Of a DNA stretch of 54,785 bases, positions 27,003 to 35,636 are shown piece by piece. The notes under the pieces were generated by a model. It was not told where the DNA came from and did not search any database. It saw nothing but the letters and a program-made list of their open reading frames with translations. The translations under genes and the position numbers were made by a program. Within the stretch, counting starts at the first letter, position 1. Every line of letters begins with the position of its first letter. This DNA is from Candidatus Tityobacter terrigena. Lineage in GTDB: Bacteria; Vulcanimicrobiota; Vulcanimicrobiia; Vulcanimicrobiales; Vulcanimicrobiaceae. The stretch covers positions 96,562 to 151,346 of the forward strand of contig PMHO01000003.1 of the NCBI GenBank assembly GCA_003156715.1. Direction: 5' to 3'.

Positions 27003-27260
27003 TTGAACGCGAGGTCCCCGATCATTCGCTCGGGACCGTACCGCCGGTTGCGTCATCCAATCTACACGGCAGTCCTCGGCATGTACGCCGGAACGATGCT
27101 GGTTTCAGGACAGCTCCACGCCGCCCTGGCCCTCGTCGTCGTGACCGCCGCCTACTGGCGCAAGCTGCGTCTTGAAGAGGCGGTGCTCGCGAAGACTTTC
27201 GGCGACGAGTATGCGGCGTATCGCCGCGACTCATGGGCTCTCGTGCCGCCTCTGTTCTGA
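27003..27260 (+). CDS. Truncated isoprenylcysteine-methyltransferase-like protein
   Basis: 85 residues. IIRSGPYRRLRHPIYTAVLG and LRLEEAVLAKTFGDEYAAYR are the catalytic C-terminal half of ICMT/PEMT-type membrane methyltransferases. The helices that normally come before are missing. A GGAGG site at 26993-26997 precedes the TTG start at 27003, so this short form may still be translated. It follows the GntR operon. Confidence 0.65.
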   Translation: MNARSPIIRSGPYRRLRHPIYTAVLGMYAGTMLVSGQLHAALALVVVTAAYWRKLRLEEAVLAKTFGDEYAAYRRDSWALVPPLF

Positions 27261-27284
27261 TACGCGTGGCTAACCGTTCGAGGC

Positions 27285-28193
27285 CTAGCCGAGCCACTGC
27301 GGACTGTGTTTGGTGCCGTCGAAGTGGTCAGACGTCTTATACAGCTCGTGGCCGCCGGAGGTCGCCGCATTCGCAGTCGTGGCGAGCAGTGCCTGGACTC
27401 TCTGCTCTGAAAGGGGCGTGAACGTTCGCGCCGCAGCCAGGGCCTGATCGAGACGCTCCATCGAATCGATCCCGGTGATCACGACGCTCGTGGGCAAGGA
27501 GAGGGAGTAGTGCAGCATGTCGATGGGGCTAACGAGCCCGGTATCGAGGATGTAGTGATCGCCGAAGGTCTTCATCGCTAGGACTCCGATCGCCCGCCGA
27601 ACGAGCTCGGGAAGCACCTTATGCTCGAAACTCTCATAGTGGGCATCCATGACGTTCAACGGCAGCTGGACGGTGTCGAAGGTGAAACCGTGTGCCTCGG
27701 CCACGGCGAGCATGTGCAGGTGGATATCGGGATGCTTGTGTCCCGTGAAGCCAAGGTAGCGAATTCTGCCCGCAGCCTTCGCGGCCATGACGGCTTCGAT
27801 CGCGCCGCCCGGGCCGAAGATTCGATGCGCGTCTTGCATGCGAATGATCTCATGGAACTGCAGCAGGTCGATAACATCGGTCTGCAAGCGCTCCAACGAC
27901 TCGTCGATCTGAGCCGCGGCCGCTGCTTGGGTCCGCCCGTCGATCTTCGTCATGAGGAACGCGCGCTCACGGTAGCCGTCGCGAAGCGCTTTCCCCATGC
28001 GCCGTTCGCTCTCACCGCCGTTATAGTCCCAGCAATTGTCGAGGAATGTTATGCCTTCGTCAATCGCACGGCGAATGAGGCGGATGGCTTCGTCCTCATC
28101 AGCACCATGTTCGGCTAGGTGAAAGCCGCCGAGACCGATGGCCGACACCGTTTCGCCGGTTCTTCCCAAGGGACGCTGCGGAACGTGAGGCAT
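27285..28193 (-). CDS. Aldo/keto reductase
   Basis: 302 residues. RPLGRTGETVSAIGLGGFHL at the start, catalytic Asp-Tyr in FLDNCWDYNGGESE, then KTFGDHYIL and ITGIDSMERLDQALAAA; the NADPH-dependent TIM-barrel fold is clear. The start at 28193 (MPHVPQRPLG) fits the family; the frame is open to 28211. The substrate is unknown. Confidence 0.92.
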   Translation of the reverse strand: MPHVPQRPLGRTGETVSAIGLGGFHLAEHGADEDEAIRLIRRAIDEGITFLDNCWDYNGGESERRMGKALRDGYRERAFLMTKIDGRTQAAAAAQIDESLERLQTDVIDLLQFHEIIRMQDAHRIFGPGGAIEAVMAAKAAGRIRYLGFTGHKHPDIHLHMLAVAEAHGFTFDTVQLPLNVMDAHYESFEHKVLPELVRRAIGVLAMKTFGDHYILDTGLVSPIDMLHYSLSLPTSVVITGIDSMERLDQALAAARTFTPLSEQRVQALLATTANAATSGGHELYKTSDHFDGTKHSPQWLG

Positions 28194-28417
28194 CGAAGGG
28201 ATTACACCCAAGCTCGATCACGGACCTCGCTCGCCGGCCTGTCAACCCCGCGACCAGAACCGTTGACGTCGCGCTGAGAGGTCGGTCTTGAGGCACTAGA
28301 GCCTGTAAGGCCGAGCGCGCCGAGGTATTCGCGCTCAAGGTGGCGCCCGGTCCCGAGAGTAATTGGCGGACCAATGACGGAGCTTGAGGCGCCGGCGCAC
28401 GCGTCGCGAAATAGACC

Positions 28418-29278
28418 TTGAGCGAGTCTTCTCAAAACGAAGCCGAGGTGATCGTTCATCTCATCGACGGCACGTACGAGCTTTTCCGCCACTTCTACGG
28501 CCTGCGCCGGATCCCTAACGGAAAGGATCAGCCGTTCGGAGCCGTCTTGGGGGTGCTTGGCACGGTCCTACGGATGATCGAGGATGGCGCTAGCCATGTC
28601 GGCGTAGCCACCGATCATGTCATCGAGTCTTTCCGCAACGAACTGTGGAGCGACTACAAGACGGGCGCCGGTGTTGACCCTGCGCTTCTCGCGCAATTCG
28701 AGCCGCTCGAGGTTGCCCTAGCAGCGATGGGAGTGGCCGTCTGGCCGATGATCGAACTCGAGGCGGACGATGCCCTGGCCTCGGCGGCTGCCGCTGCTTC
28801 GACGGATCCTCGCGTAGAGAAAGTCTGCATTTGGACGCCGGATAAGGATCTCGCGCAGTGCGTGCGCGAGGATCGTATCGTGCAGGTCGACCGAAAAAGC
28901 AACATCGTCCGAAACGCCGACGGCGTGCGAGCTAAGTTTGGGGTTAGTCCGGTGCTGATTCCGGACTATCTTGCGCTCGTCGGCGATGCCGCGGACGGCT
29001 ATCCGGGCTTAGCGGGCATCGGACCGAAAGGCGCAGCGACGCTACTGACACGCTACGGCTGGATCGAGGACTTCCCATTGCACGTCCTAGGCGAGCGTCG
29101 CGACCTTGCGCTGTTATTCAAGAGACTAGCAACGCTCCGAACCGATGCGTTGCTTTTTTCCGACATCGACGAACTAGCGTGGCGCGGACCCACCGCCAGT
29201 TTTTCTACGTGCTGCGAGCGACTCGGGAACTCTCAACTAGTCGTTCGTGCCGACAAGGCGCGTGCTGCGCGAGTCTAG
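28418..29278 (+). CDS. 5'-3' exonuclease (FEN/PIN-like)
   Basis: 286 residues. VHLIDGTYELFRHFYG holds the first metal-binding Asp; IELEADDALASAA gives the central acidic pair; TPDKDLAQCV and IPDYLALVGDAADGYPGLAG, then IGPKGAATLL (helix-hairpin-helix), complete the flap-endonuclease fold of polymerase I N-terminal domains. Here it is a free-standing protein. TTG 28418 is the start. Confidence 0.9.
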   Translation: MSESSQNEAEVIVHLIDGTYELFRHFYGLRRIPNGKDQPFGAVLGVLGTVLRMIEDGASHVGVATDHVIESFRNELWSDYKTGAGVDPALLAQFEPLEVALAAMGVAVWPMIELEADDALASAAAAASTDPRVEKVCIWTPDKDLAQCVREDRIVQVDRKSNIVRNADGVRAKFGVSPVLIPDYLALVGDAADGYPGLAGIGPKGAATLLTRYGWIEDFPLHVLGERRDLALLFKRLATLRTDALLFSDIDELAWRGPTASFSTCCERLGNSQLVVRADKARAARV

Positions 29279-29344
29279 CCCGCTAAGACTGTCATAGCGG
29301 GCAGGCCGAGGGGCGTCGAGATGAGCCGGCCCTAGGCGCCGGCT
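29278..29344 (+). terminator. Two hairpins after the exonuclease gene
   Basis: GCCCGCTA..TAGCGGGC (29278-29302, 9-base loop) starts at the last base of the exonuclease stop codon, and AGCCGGC..GCCGGCT (29324-29344) is followed by TTT. The short T-run makes this a probable but weak intrinsic terminator. The remaining bases to 29615 hold no gene that I recognise. Confidence 0.45.
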
Positions 29345-29615
29345 TTAGGCGTCGAGTGGACCGCTTTGCCCCCGTAATTGTTAAGGCGGGCATTAAGGGA
29401 ATCTCGGCTTAGCGTGATTGGTTTGGCCAATACCAAGAAGGCTTTCTTAGGGTCAGGCTCGTTCATTGACAGCGTTCACAGCAGGACGTACTATTCCGAT
29501 AAGTCGTCACGTTTTCGGAACGTGCGGCGACCATATCAACCACTCCGCTTATGGGTGATCCGTGGGACCATCGGTTAATATTCGACAGTCTGGAAGCGAG
29601 CATAAGAGCTCGGCG

Positions 29616-31292
29616 ATGCGGGGAATCAACCGGATGCGTCTCGTTTCACTCTCTCTTATTCTTGCTTGCCCCATCATCTTTACCGCTGACCATTCAGCCA
29701 TCGCGCAGCAGGCCGTTCCCGAAAAACCGGCAACCGCTACTCCGATCGAGCACCTGGTCGTGATCTTCGATGAGAACGTCTCCTTCGATCACTACTTCGC
29801 GACCTACCCCAGAGCCACGAACCCGCCGGGAGAGCCGGTGTTCAGGGCACTGCACGCGACGCCGGCGGTCAACAACTTAGTGACTGCGAATCTTCTTTCG
29901 GGCAACCCCAACTTTACGAATGCCGCCAATGGCAGCAGCGCGGCCGAGCCGTTCAGACTCGATCGCACGCAGGCAAGCACTGCTGACCAAAACCACCTCT
30001 ATACCGCCGAACAGCAAGCATACGACGGTGGCAGGGCCGATCTGTTTCCAAAATATACCGGTAAAGGCAGCCCGGGCGGGGTCGGAGCATTTGGTACGGC
30101 CGGTCAGGTGATGGGGTACTACGACGGTAACACGGTTACCGCGCTTTGGCAGTACGCTGCGCACTTTGCTATGGACGACAACGCTTACGACAACACGTAC
30201 GGCCCGTCAACGCCGGGTGCCATCAACGTGGTATCGGGTCAAACCAACGGCATGCAAAGTGTCGCTAAGACAAAGTCGCCGTCTACGGTTAGCGCGCCCT
30301 CGTACTATGTTAACGATGGCCAGGGCGGCCTCACGCTGATCAACGATGTCGATCCCGGCTATGATCTCTGCTCGAATCCGAAAGATCAGGTGATGCTGGC
30401 CGGAAAGAACATCGGCGACCTGCTCAACGCGGCGCACGTCGGGTGGGGCGGTTTCATGGGCGGTTTTGCTCTCGGGACGAAGAACGCGAACGGCACGACG
30501 GGCTGCAAGCGCAGCACATACTCTGCCAAGGTCGCTGCTGACGTCGTCGATTACATTCCCCACCACAATTGGTTTCAGTATTATGCGGCCACGGCGAATC
30601 CGACGCATGCCCGGCCAAGCTCGATCGCGGCGATCGGCTCGAGCTTTGAGAGCGACGGCAAAACGCGGGAGCCCGCCAATCACGAGTACGACGTGCAGGA
30701 CTTCTATGACGCGGTCAAGAGGGACAACTTCCCGGCAGTCTCATATATCAAGTTTCCGGCGTATCAAGACGGCCACGCCGGCTATTCGGATCCGCTTGAC
30801 GAGCAGACCGCCGTCGTCACGCTCATCAATTTCCTCGAGCAGCGGCCGGATTGGAAAAACACCGCCGTAATCATTACATGGGACGACTCGGACGGGTGGT
30901 ACGACCACGCCTTCGCCAAAGTCTCGAGCCCGTCGCTTGATGCTCAAGCCGATCAACTCAACGGCCCGGGACGATGCGGTACCGGCGCACCCCGGCCCGG
31001 GCTAAACGGCAAGCCGGTCAACGGGCGATGTGGCCCCGGCACGCGCATCCCCTTTCTTGTGATCTCACCGTGGGCAAAGGAAAATAGCGTCTGTCACGAC
31101 CGGATTTCCTCGGCCTCCGTCGTCCGGTTTATCGAAGATAACTGGCTACAGGGTCAGCGGATTGGTGGAGGCTCGTTCGACGCCGAGGCAGGTTCGATCA
31201 TGAGTATGTTCACCTTTGCGTCGGGAGCTAACGATCCGGTCCTCTACCTCGATCCAACAACGGGGACCGCCCTGACATCTCCGCCCGAGTGA
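29616..31292 (+). CDS. Acid phosphatase / phospholipase C family protein
   Basis: About 558 residues from ATG 29616 with a signal peptide (RLVSLSLILACPIIFTADHS then AIAQ). IEHLVVIFDENVSFDHYFAT is the metal-binding N-terminal block of the AcpA/phospholipase C group; ITWDDSDGWYDHAF is the second metal block; GTRIPFLVISPWAKEN closes the core. It is exported and cleaves phosphate esters or phospholipids. The di-heme peroxidase begins 11 bases after its stop. Confidence 0.9.
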   Translation: MRGINRMRLVSLSLILACPIIFTADHSAIAQQAVPEKPATATPIEHLVVIFDENVSFDHYFATYPRATNPPGEPVFRALHATPAVNNLVTANLLSGNPNFTNAANGSSAAEPFRLDRTQASTADQNHLYTAEQQAYDGGRADLFPKYTGKGSPGGVGAFGTAGQVMGYYDGNTVTALWQYAAHFAMDDNAYDNTYGPSTPGAINVVSGQTNGMQSVAKTKSPSTVSAPSYYVNDGQGGLTLINDVDPGYDLCSNPKDQVMLAGKNIGDLLNAAHVGWGGFMGGFALGTKNANGTTGCKRSTYSAKVAADVVDYIPHHNWFQYYAATANPTHARPSSIAAIGSSFESDGKTREPANHEYDVQDFYDAVKRDNFPAVSYIKFPAYQDGHAGYSDPLDEQTAVVTLINFLEQRPDWKNTAVIITWDDSDGWYDHAFAKVSSPSLDAQADQLNGPGRCGTGAPRPGLNGKPVNGRCGPGTRIPFLVISPWAKENSVCHDRISSASVVRFIEDNWLQGQRIGGGSFDAEAGSIMSMFTFASGANDPVLYLDPTTGTALTSPPE

Positions 31293-31302
31293 CGCGCCCG
31301 CC

Positions 31303-32607
31303 GTGTGGCGATATTTCGGATTCGCATTCGCCGCAGCGTTAATCGCGCAAAGCGCGATACCAGAGGCCGAAAATTCGCACCCGGTCACGCTCGCGCGCCC
31401 GAGCGCGGGGGCCCTTTCGGCGATAGCGCGGCTGGGCCGAGACATCTTCTTCGATCGGCGGCTTTCGTCGTCAGGACGCGTCTCCTGCGCATCGTGCCAC
31501 AGTCCCTTACACGCATACGGCCCACCGGGCGACCTACCGGCGGTGCTTGGCGGACCAAAGCTCACGCGCCAAGGTTTACGTGCGGTCCCCTCCCTGATGT
31601 ATCTCGAGCGGCAGCCGAACTTTAGTATTGGGCCCGATAACGCAGAGGACGAAAACGTTACCTTCAAGCAGGCTGCCACACGCGGTAAGGCTGCCGTGCG
31701 AAACCAGAAAACGGCCCAAAGTACCGCCAGAAGCGCAAACAATCTCGTGCCGCAAGGCGGCTTGTTTTGGGACGGACGGGCCGATACGCTCCAAGATCAA
31801 TCGCTCGCTCCACTTCTTAATCCACTCGAGATGGACGGCGGCAGCGTCACGCGAATCGCGGGCAAGTTGCGCCTCGCACCATATGCGTCGACGTTTGCGC
31901 AGCTGTTTGGGCGACCGATATTTGAGAATCCGCGCTTCCTCGTATCTGAAGCGATGTTCGCGGTTGGCCGCTACCAACTCGAGGACCTAAGCTTCCACCC
32001 TTATTCGAGCAAGTTCGACTCCTGGCTTGAGGGCAAGGCTCGCCTGACGCCCGCCGAGCTACGTGGCTTCCGCCTCTTTAACGATCCCCATGGGGGCAAT
32101 TGCGCGGCCTGCCACGTCGATCGGCCTAGCGCCGATGGTCTACCACCGTTGTTCACGGACCACCAATTTGAGGCGCTCGGGGTCCCGCGCAACATGGCCC
32201 TTGCAGTTAACCGTAACGGCCGGTATTTCGACGTCGGGATCTGCGGTCCCGAACGAACAGACATGCGAGCTCGACGGCAATACTGCGGGATGTTCGAGAC
32301 GCCAACGCTACGAAATGTCGCGACCCGGCGCGTGTTCTTCCACAACGGGGTGTATCACTCTTTGCGACAAGTGCTCGACTTCTATAATTTTCGGGCGACC
32401 GAACCCCACAAGGTCTATCCTCGGCGGCCCGACGGCACGCTCGAGATATTCGATGACGTGCCGGCGCGCTACCGTTCGAACGTCGACGTGACCGACTCGC
32501 CCTTCGACCGTGTTCGCGGCGAAGAGCCGCCGATGACGTCGCAGGATGAGCGCGATATCGTCGACTTTCTTAGGACGCTAACCGATGGCTACGAACGCCG
32601 GCGTTAA
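31303..32607 (+). CDS. Di-heme cytochrome c peroxidase (MauG/CcpA type)
   Basis: 434 residues with an export segment (FGFAFAAALIAQSA). Two heme c sites: CASCH at 61-65 and CAACH at 267-271. GLFWDGRADTLQDQSLAPLL and NPLEM are typical of bacterial cytochrome c peroxidases, and MFETPTLRNVATRRVFFHNG completes the family core. It is periplasmic; GTG 31303 is the start. An operon with the phosphatase upstream is likely. Confidence 0.9.
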   Translation: MWRYFGFAFAAALIAQSAIPEAENSHPVTLARPSAGALSAIARLGRDIFFDRRLSSSGRVSCASCHSPLHAYGPPGDLPAVLGGPKLTRQGLRAVPSLMYLERQPNFSIGPDNAEDENVTFKQAATRGKAAVRNQKTAQSTARSANNLVPQGGLFWDGRADTLQDQSLAPLLNPLEMDGGSVTRIAGKLRLAPYASTFAQLFGRPIFENPRFLVSEAMFAVGRYQLEDLSFHPYSSKFDSWLEGKARLTPAELRGFRLFNDPHGGNCAACHVDRPSADGLPPLFTDHQFEALGVPRNMALAVNRNGRYFDVGICGPERTDMRARRQYCGMFETPTLRNVATRRVFFHNGVYHSLRQVLDFYNFRATEPHKVYPRRPDGTLEIFDDVPARYRSNVDVTDSPFDRVRGEEPPMTSQDERDIVDFLRTLTDGYERRR

Positions 32608-32616
32608 CCCCGATCC

Positions 32617-33192
32617 TTACTTGAACGAACTCAGCAACCGGCGTAGCGCGCCATCGTCGAAGTCGCCGGCGAAGCCGGTGGCGATCACTTGGACGTTCCA
32701 GGTCGAGCCCTTGACGATCCCCATTTCTATTCGGGACTTCTGCGAAGCAAGATCGCATCCCATGACCCTGAACGGGATAGTCTCGCCCCGGACGACGAAT
32801 TGTTCTTCGGGTTGCGGCTTGAGGTCGCACCCCGCCAATTTTGAGAAAAACCCGGTCACGGCCGTCCCTGCGTCAAGCGCTGGACCGCTCGATTCGGTTT
32901 TCAGCGTCGTCGTGCTCAACTGAATGCGGAAAAGGCGCCCTCGCCCGATCGGCGCGATCGTAGCGCTTTGCGAGAGACCGAAATCCATTGCGCTGCGGAT
33001 CCGATAACCGGGCGGGAGCGTGAAGCGAGCGATCTTAGCGGCGGTGCGCGCCATCGCCGATGGATCGTGCGAGTTCACGATTGCGCCTCGCGCAAAGTGA
33101 GAAATTGCGACGACGCCCACGCCGGCCGCCGCTAAGACGAGCACGAACAGCGAGCCGAAAATGATCAGGATGACCTTGAGGTCTTTGCTCAT
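32617..33192 (-). CDS. Membrane-anchored hypothetical protein
   Basis: 191 residues: one N-terminal membrane helix (VILIIFGSLFVLVLAAAGVG) and an extracytoplasmic domain with FTLPPGYRIRSAMDFGLSQS and strand-rich sequence. Similar anchored proteins of unknown function occur in acidobacterial-type genomes. It is convergent with the peroxidase and divergent from the ABC-F gene. Confidence 0.68.
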   Translation of the reverse strand: MSKDLKVILIIFGSLFVLVLAAAGVGVVAISHFARGAIVNSHDPSAMARTAAKIARFTLPPGYRIRSAMDFGLSQSATIAPIGRGRLFRIQLSTTTLKTESSGPALDAGTAVTGFFSKLAGCDLKPQPEEQFVVRGETIPFRVMGCDLASQKSRIEMGIVKGSTWNVQVIATGFAGDFDDGALRRLLSSFK

Positions 33193-33370
33193 TCTAATCT
33201 CACATGTCGGCGTTCCAGCACGCGCCCGCGCAGCCAGGAAGGCCTTGTTCGCCGCCGCCAGTCACGCGCCCCGGGGGACGGCGCACGCCAACCCGATCGC
33301 GACGCCGCTACTGACGTCGTAGCGCGTTTGCGCACGGGCAACTACCGGTCGAGGTCGAAGCCGCTCGTTC

Positions 33371-35305
33371 GTGGAGTGGATTCGGTTCTCGGCCCTCGAC
33401 CGCCACTACGGCTCCCGCGCGATTTTCACGGGCGTCGGCGGCGTATTGCGCGATGGCGATAAGGTCGGCCTCGTCGGTCCCAACGGATCGGGGAAATCGT
33501 CGCTCGTCCGGATTCTTGCCGGCTGCGAGGAACCCGACGCCGGCAGCGTCGTGCGGCGGCGTGGAGCACGGGTCGGATATGTGAGCCAAACTGCAGCGGA
33601 AGAGGCGACCCAAACGTTGCGTGACTTGCTGGCGCGCGCGTTTGCATTCGCGCAGGAACTCGAGGCGCGCGTTCGCGGCCTCGAGGCGAGCCTCAGTGCC
33701 GCCGCGGAATCGGGCGACGTCGCCGATCAAGAACGCATTCTGGCCGCTTACGGCGACGCACGGGACGCGTTCGACCGCCACGGCGGCGCCGGCCACGACC
33801 GCCGGTTACGTGCAATGCTGGCGGCTTTCGGGTTTTCAGAAGCGGATCTCGAGCGCCCCACGAGCGCCTTTTCCGGCGGCCAACGCACGCGTGCCGCCCT
33901 CGCGCGGATGTTGCTCGAAGAACCGGATTACTTGGTTCTCGACGAGCCGACCAATCATCTCGACCTGGAAACCGTCCGTTGGCTCGAGGACTTTCTGATC
34001 GAGGATCCGCGCGCGACCATCATCGTCTCGCACGATCGCTATTTCTTGGATCGCGTCGCTAGCGAAGTATGGGAGCTCGACGGCGGTACGCTCGAGCGCT
34101 ACGAGGTGCCGCAGGGCCGCGGCTACGGCGCGTACGTCGAGCAGAAGGCGTTGCGACGGGAACTTGCCGAGCGCGAGTACGAGCGTTTTCGCGACGAGGA
34201 AAAGCGGCGCAAAGCCGTGGTCGCGGAGCTGCGCACGCATGGTTCCCACAACTATGCTCAGGTGCGCAGCCGGGAGAAGCAACTCGCAAGACTCGAACGC
34301 CTCGAAGCGCCGAAGAGCTCGCAGCAAACGATCGCGGTGAAGCTCGAGGCGGCGCGTCGCGCGACGAGCGGTCTGGCGTTGGTCGCGCGCGGCCTGCGCG
34401 TCGCGTACGCGCAACCACTGTTCGAGCACCTCAGCGTCGAGGTCGCACGCGGCGATCGGATCGGCCTGGTCGGGCCTAACGGCGCCGGCAAGTCGACGCT
34501 GCTCTCGGTGCTCGCGGGCCGCCGCGCTCCCGACGCGGGCAGCGTCAAGCTGATGGCCGGTATGACGACCGCCTACTTCTCGCAGGACGCGGCCGACGAG
34601 TTACCCCGGGGATGCAGCGCGGTCGCGGCCGTACTCGACGGCGCCGCCATCGTGCCCGAAGAAGCGCGTTCGCTTCTGGGCCGGCTCGGGCTTGGGGGCG
34701 ACGCAGGCGACAAGCCCGTCGAAGCGTTTTCGGGCGGGGAACGGCGGCGGATAATGTTGGCCCGGCTGATGGCGCGATCCGCCGATTTGCTCTTTCTCGA
34801 CGAGCCGACCAACGATCTCGATATCCCAAGCCGAGAGGCGCTCGAAAACGTGCTCGCCGCCTACGGCGGCGCGATGATCGTCGTCTCGCACGATCGTTAC
34901 CTCTTGCGGCGCTTGGCGGAGCGCGTCATTTGGCTGCGCGATGGGCGTTCGACCACATTCAAGAACGGCTACGAGGGCTTCGAAGCGCTGCAACGCCAGC
35001 CCTTAGCCGAACGAGCCGAAGCAGTCGTTGCTGCCAAAGCGCCAAGCGCGGCCGCCGTCGAGCGCGACGAGCGGCTCTCGCGGGAGCGTCGCGCGCGCGA
35101 GCTTGCCGCGTGCGAGCGTGACGTCGCGCAGCTCGATCAAGAGCGCGCGCGGCTCGAGCGCGAGTTTGCGGATCCCGAGATTTACGAAGATCGCGCTCTC
35201 GTTGCGCGGCTCGAGCAAGAACTCGAAGCGGCCCGTGGCGCTCTCGAGGCCGCCTACGAACGCTGGGAGGCGATGATGGAACCTGCCAACGCGGACCCCG
35301 GCTAA
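33371..35305 (+). CDS. ABC-F family ATPase
   Basis: 644 residues with two ABC domains and no membrane segment. Walker A is GPNGSGKS at 36-43 and GPNGAGKS at 368-375; signatures are FSGGQRTR and FSGGERRR; Walker B with DEPTNHLD and DEPTNDLD. A charged linker lies between the domains and a coiled-coil tail (LARLEQELEAARGALEAAYE) ends the protein, as in Uup-type members. ABC-F proteins act on ribosomes; antibiotic protection cannot be told from housekeeping here. GTG 33371 is the start. Confidence 0.92.
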   Translation: MEWIRFSALDRHYGSRAIFTGVGGVLRDGDKVGLVGPNGSGKSSLVRILAGCEEPDAGSVVRRRGARVGYVSQTAAEEATQTLRDLLARAFAFAQELEARVRGLEASLSAAAESGDVADQERILAAYGDARDAFDRHGGAGHDRRLRAMLAAFGFSEADLERPTSAFSGGQRTRAALARMLLEEPDYLVLDEPTNHLDLETVRWLEDFLIEDPRATIIVSHDRYFLDRVASEVWELDGGTLERYEVPQGRGYGAYVEQKALRRELAEREYERFRDEEKRRKAVVAELRTHGSHNYAQVRSREKQLARLERLEAPKSSQQTIAVKLEAARRATSGLALVARGLRVAYAQPLFEHLSVEVARGDRIGLVGPNGAGKSTLLSVLAGRRAPDAGSVKLMAGMTTAYFSQDAADELPRGCSAVAAVLDGAAIVPEEARSLLGRLGLGGDAGDKPVEAFSGGERRRIMLARLMARSADLLFLDEPTNDLDIPSREALENVLAAYGGAMIVVSHDRYLLRRLAERVIWLRDGRSTTFKNGYEGFEALQRQPLAERAEAVVAAKAPSAAAVERDERLSRERRARELAACERDVAQLDQERARLEREFADPEIYEDRALVARLEQELEAARGALEAAYERWEAMMEPANADPG

Positions 35306-35330
35306 CCATCCGATTCCTGCCGGGCGCACG

Positions 35331-35362
35331 AGGGCCCGGCGAGCGATTCGCCGGGCCCTTTC
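35331..35362 (+). terminator. Intrinsic terminator after the ABC-F gene
   Basis: A 12-base-pair GC stem, AGGGCCCGGCGA with TCGCCGGGCCCT, and a 5-base loop, followed by TTTC. The rest of the gap to 35636 shows no gene. Confidence 0.75.
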
Positions 35363-35636
35363 AAGAGATGGCGGCTGCTACCCGAGGACCCCAGGCGCGA
35401 GGACCAGCTCGGAGGGCGGTTCGCGGTCCTCTGCCGGCGCCGGAATGAGCTTCCCACCTTCGAGCCGGCGCCGATGTCAGGGCATGAAAACCCTTATACT
35501 TCAAGGTAAGCGTTAGCTGAGGACCGTCTTGCAAGCTGCGCAACATTGACGGCGACGGGGCCGCCGGTGATCGCGCGCCAGGGCACATCACCAAGGCTTA
35601 GGTCGCCGCTGCATTGTTGCGTCACGCGGCTCGATC

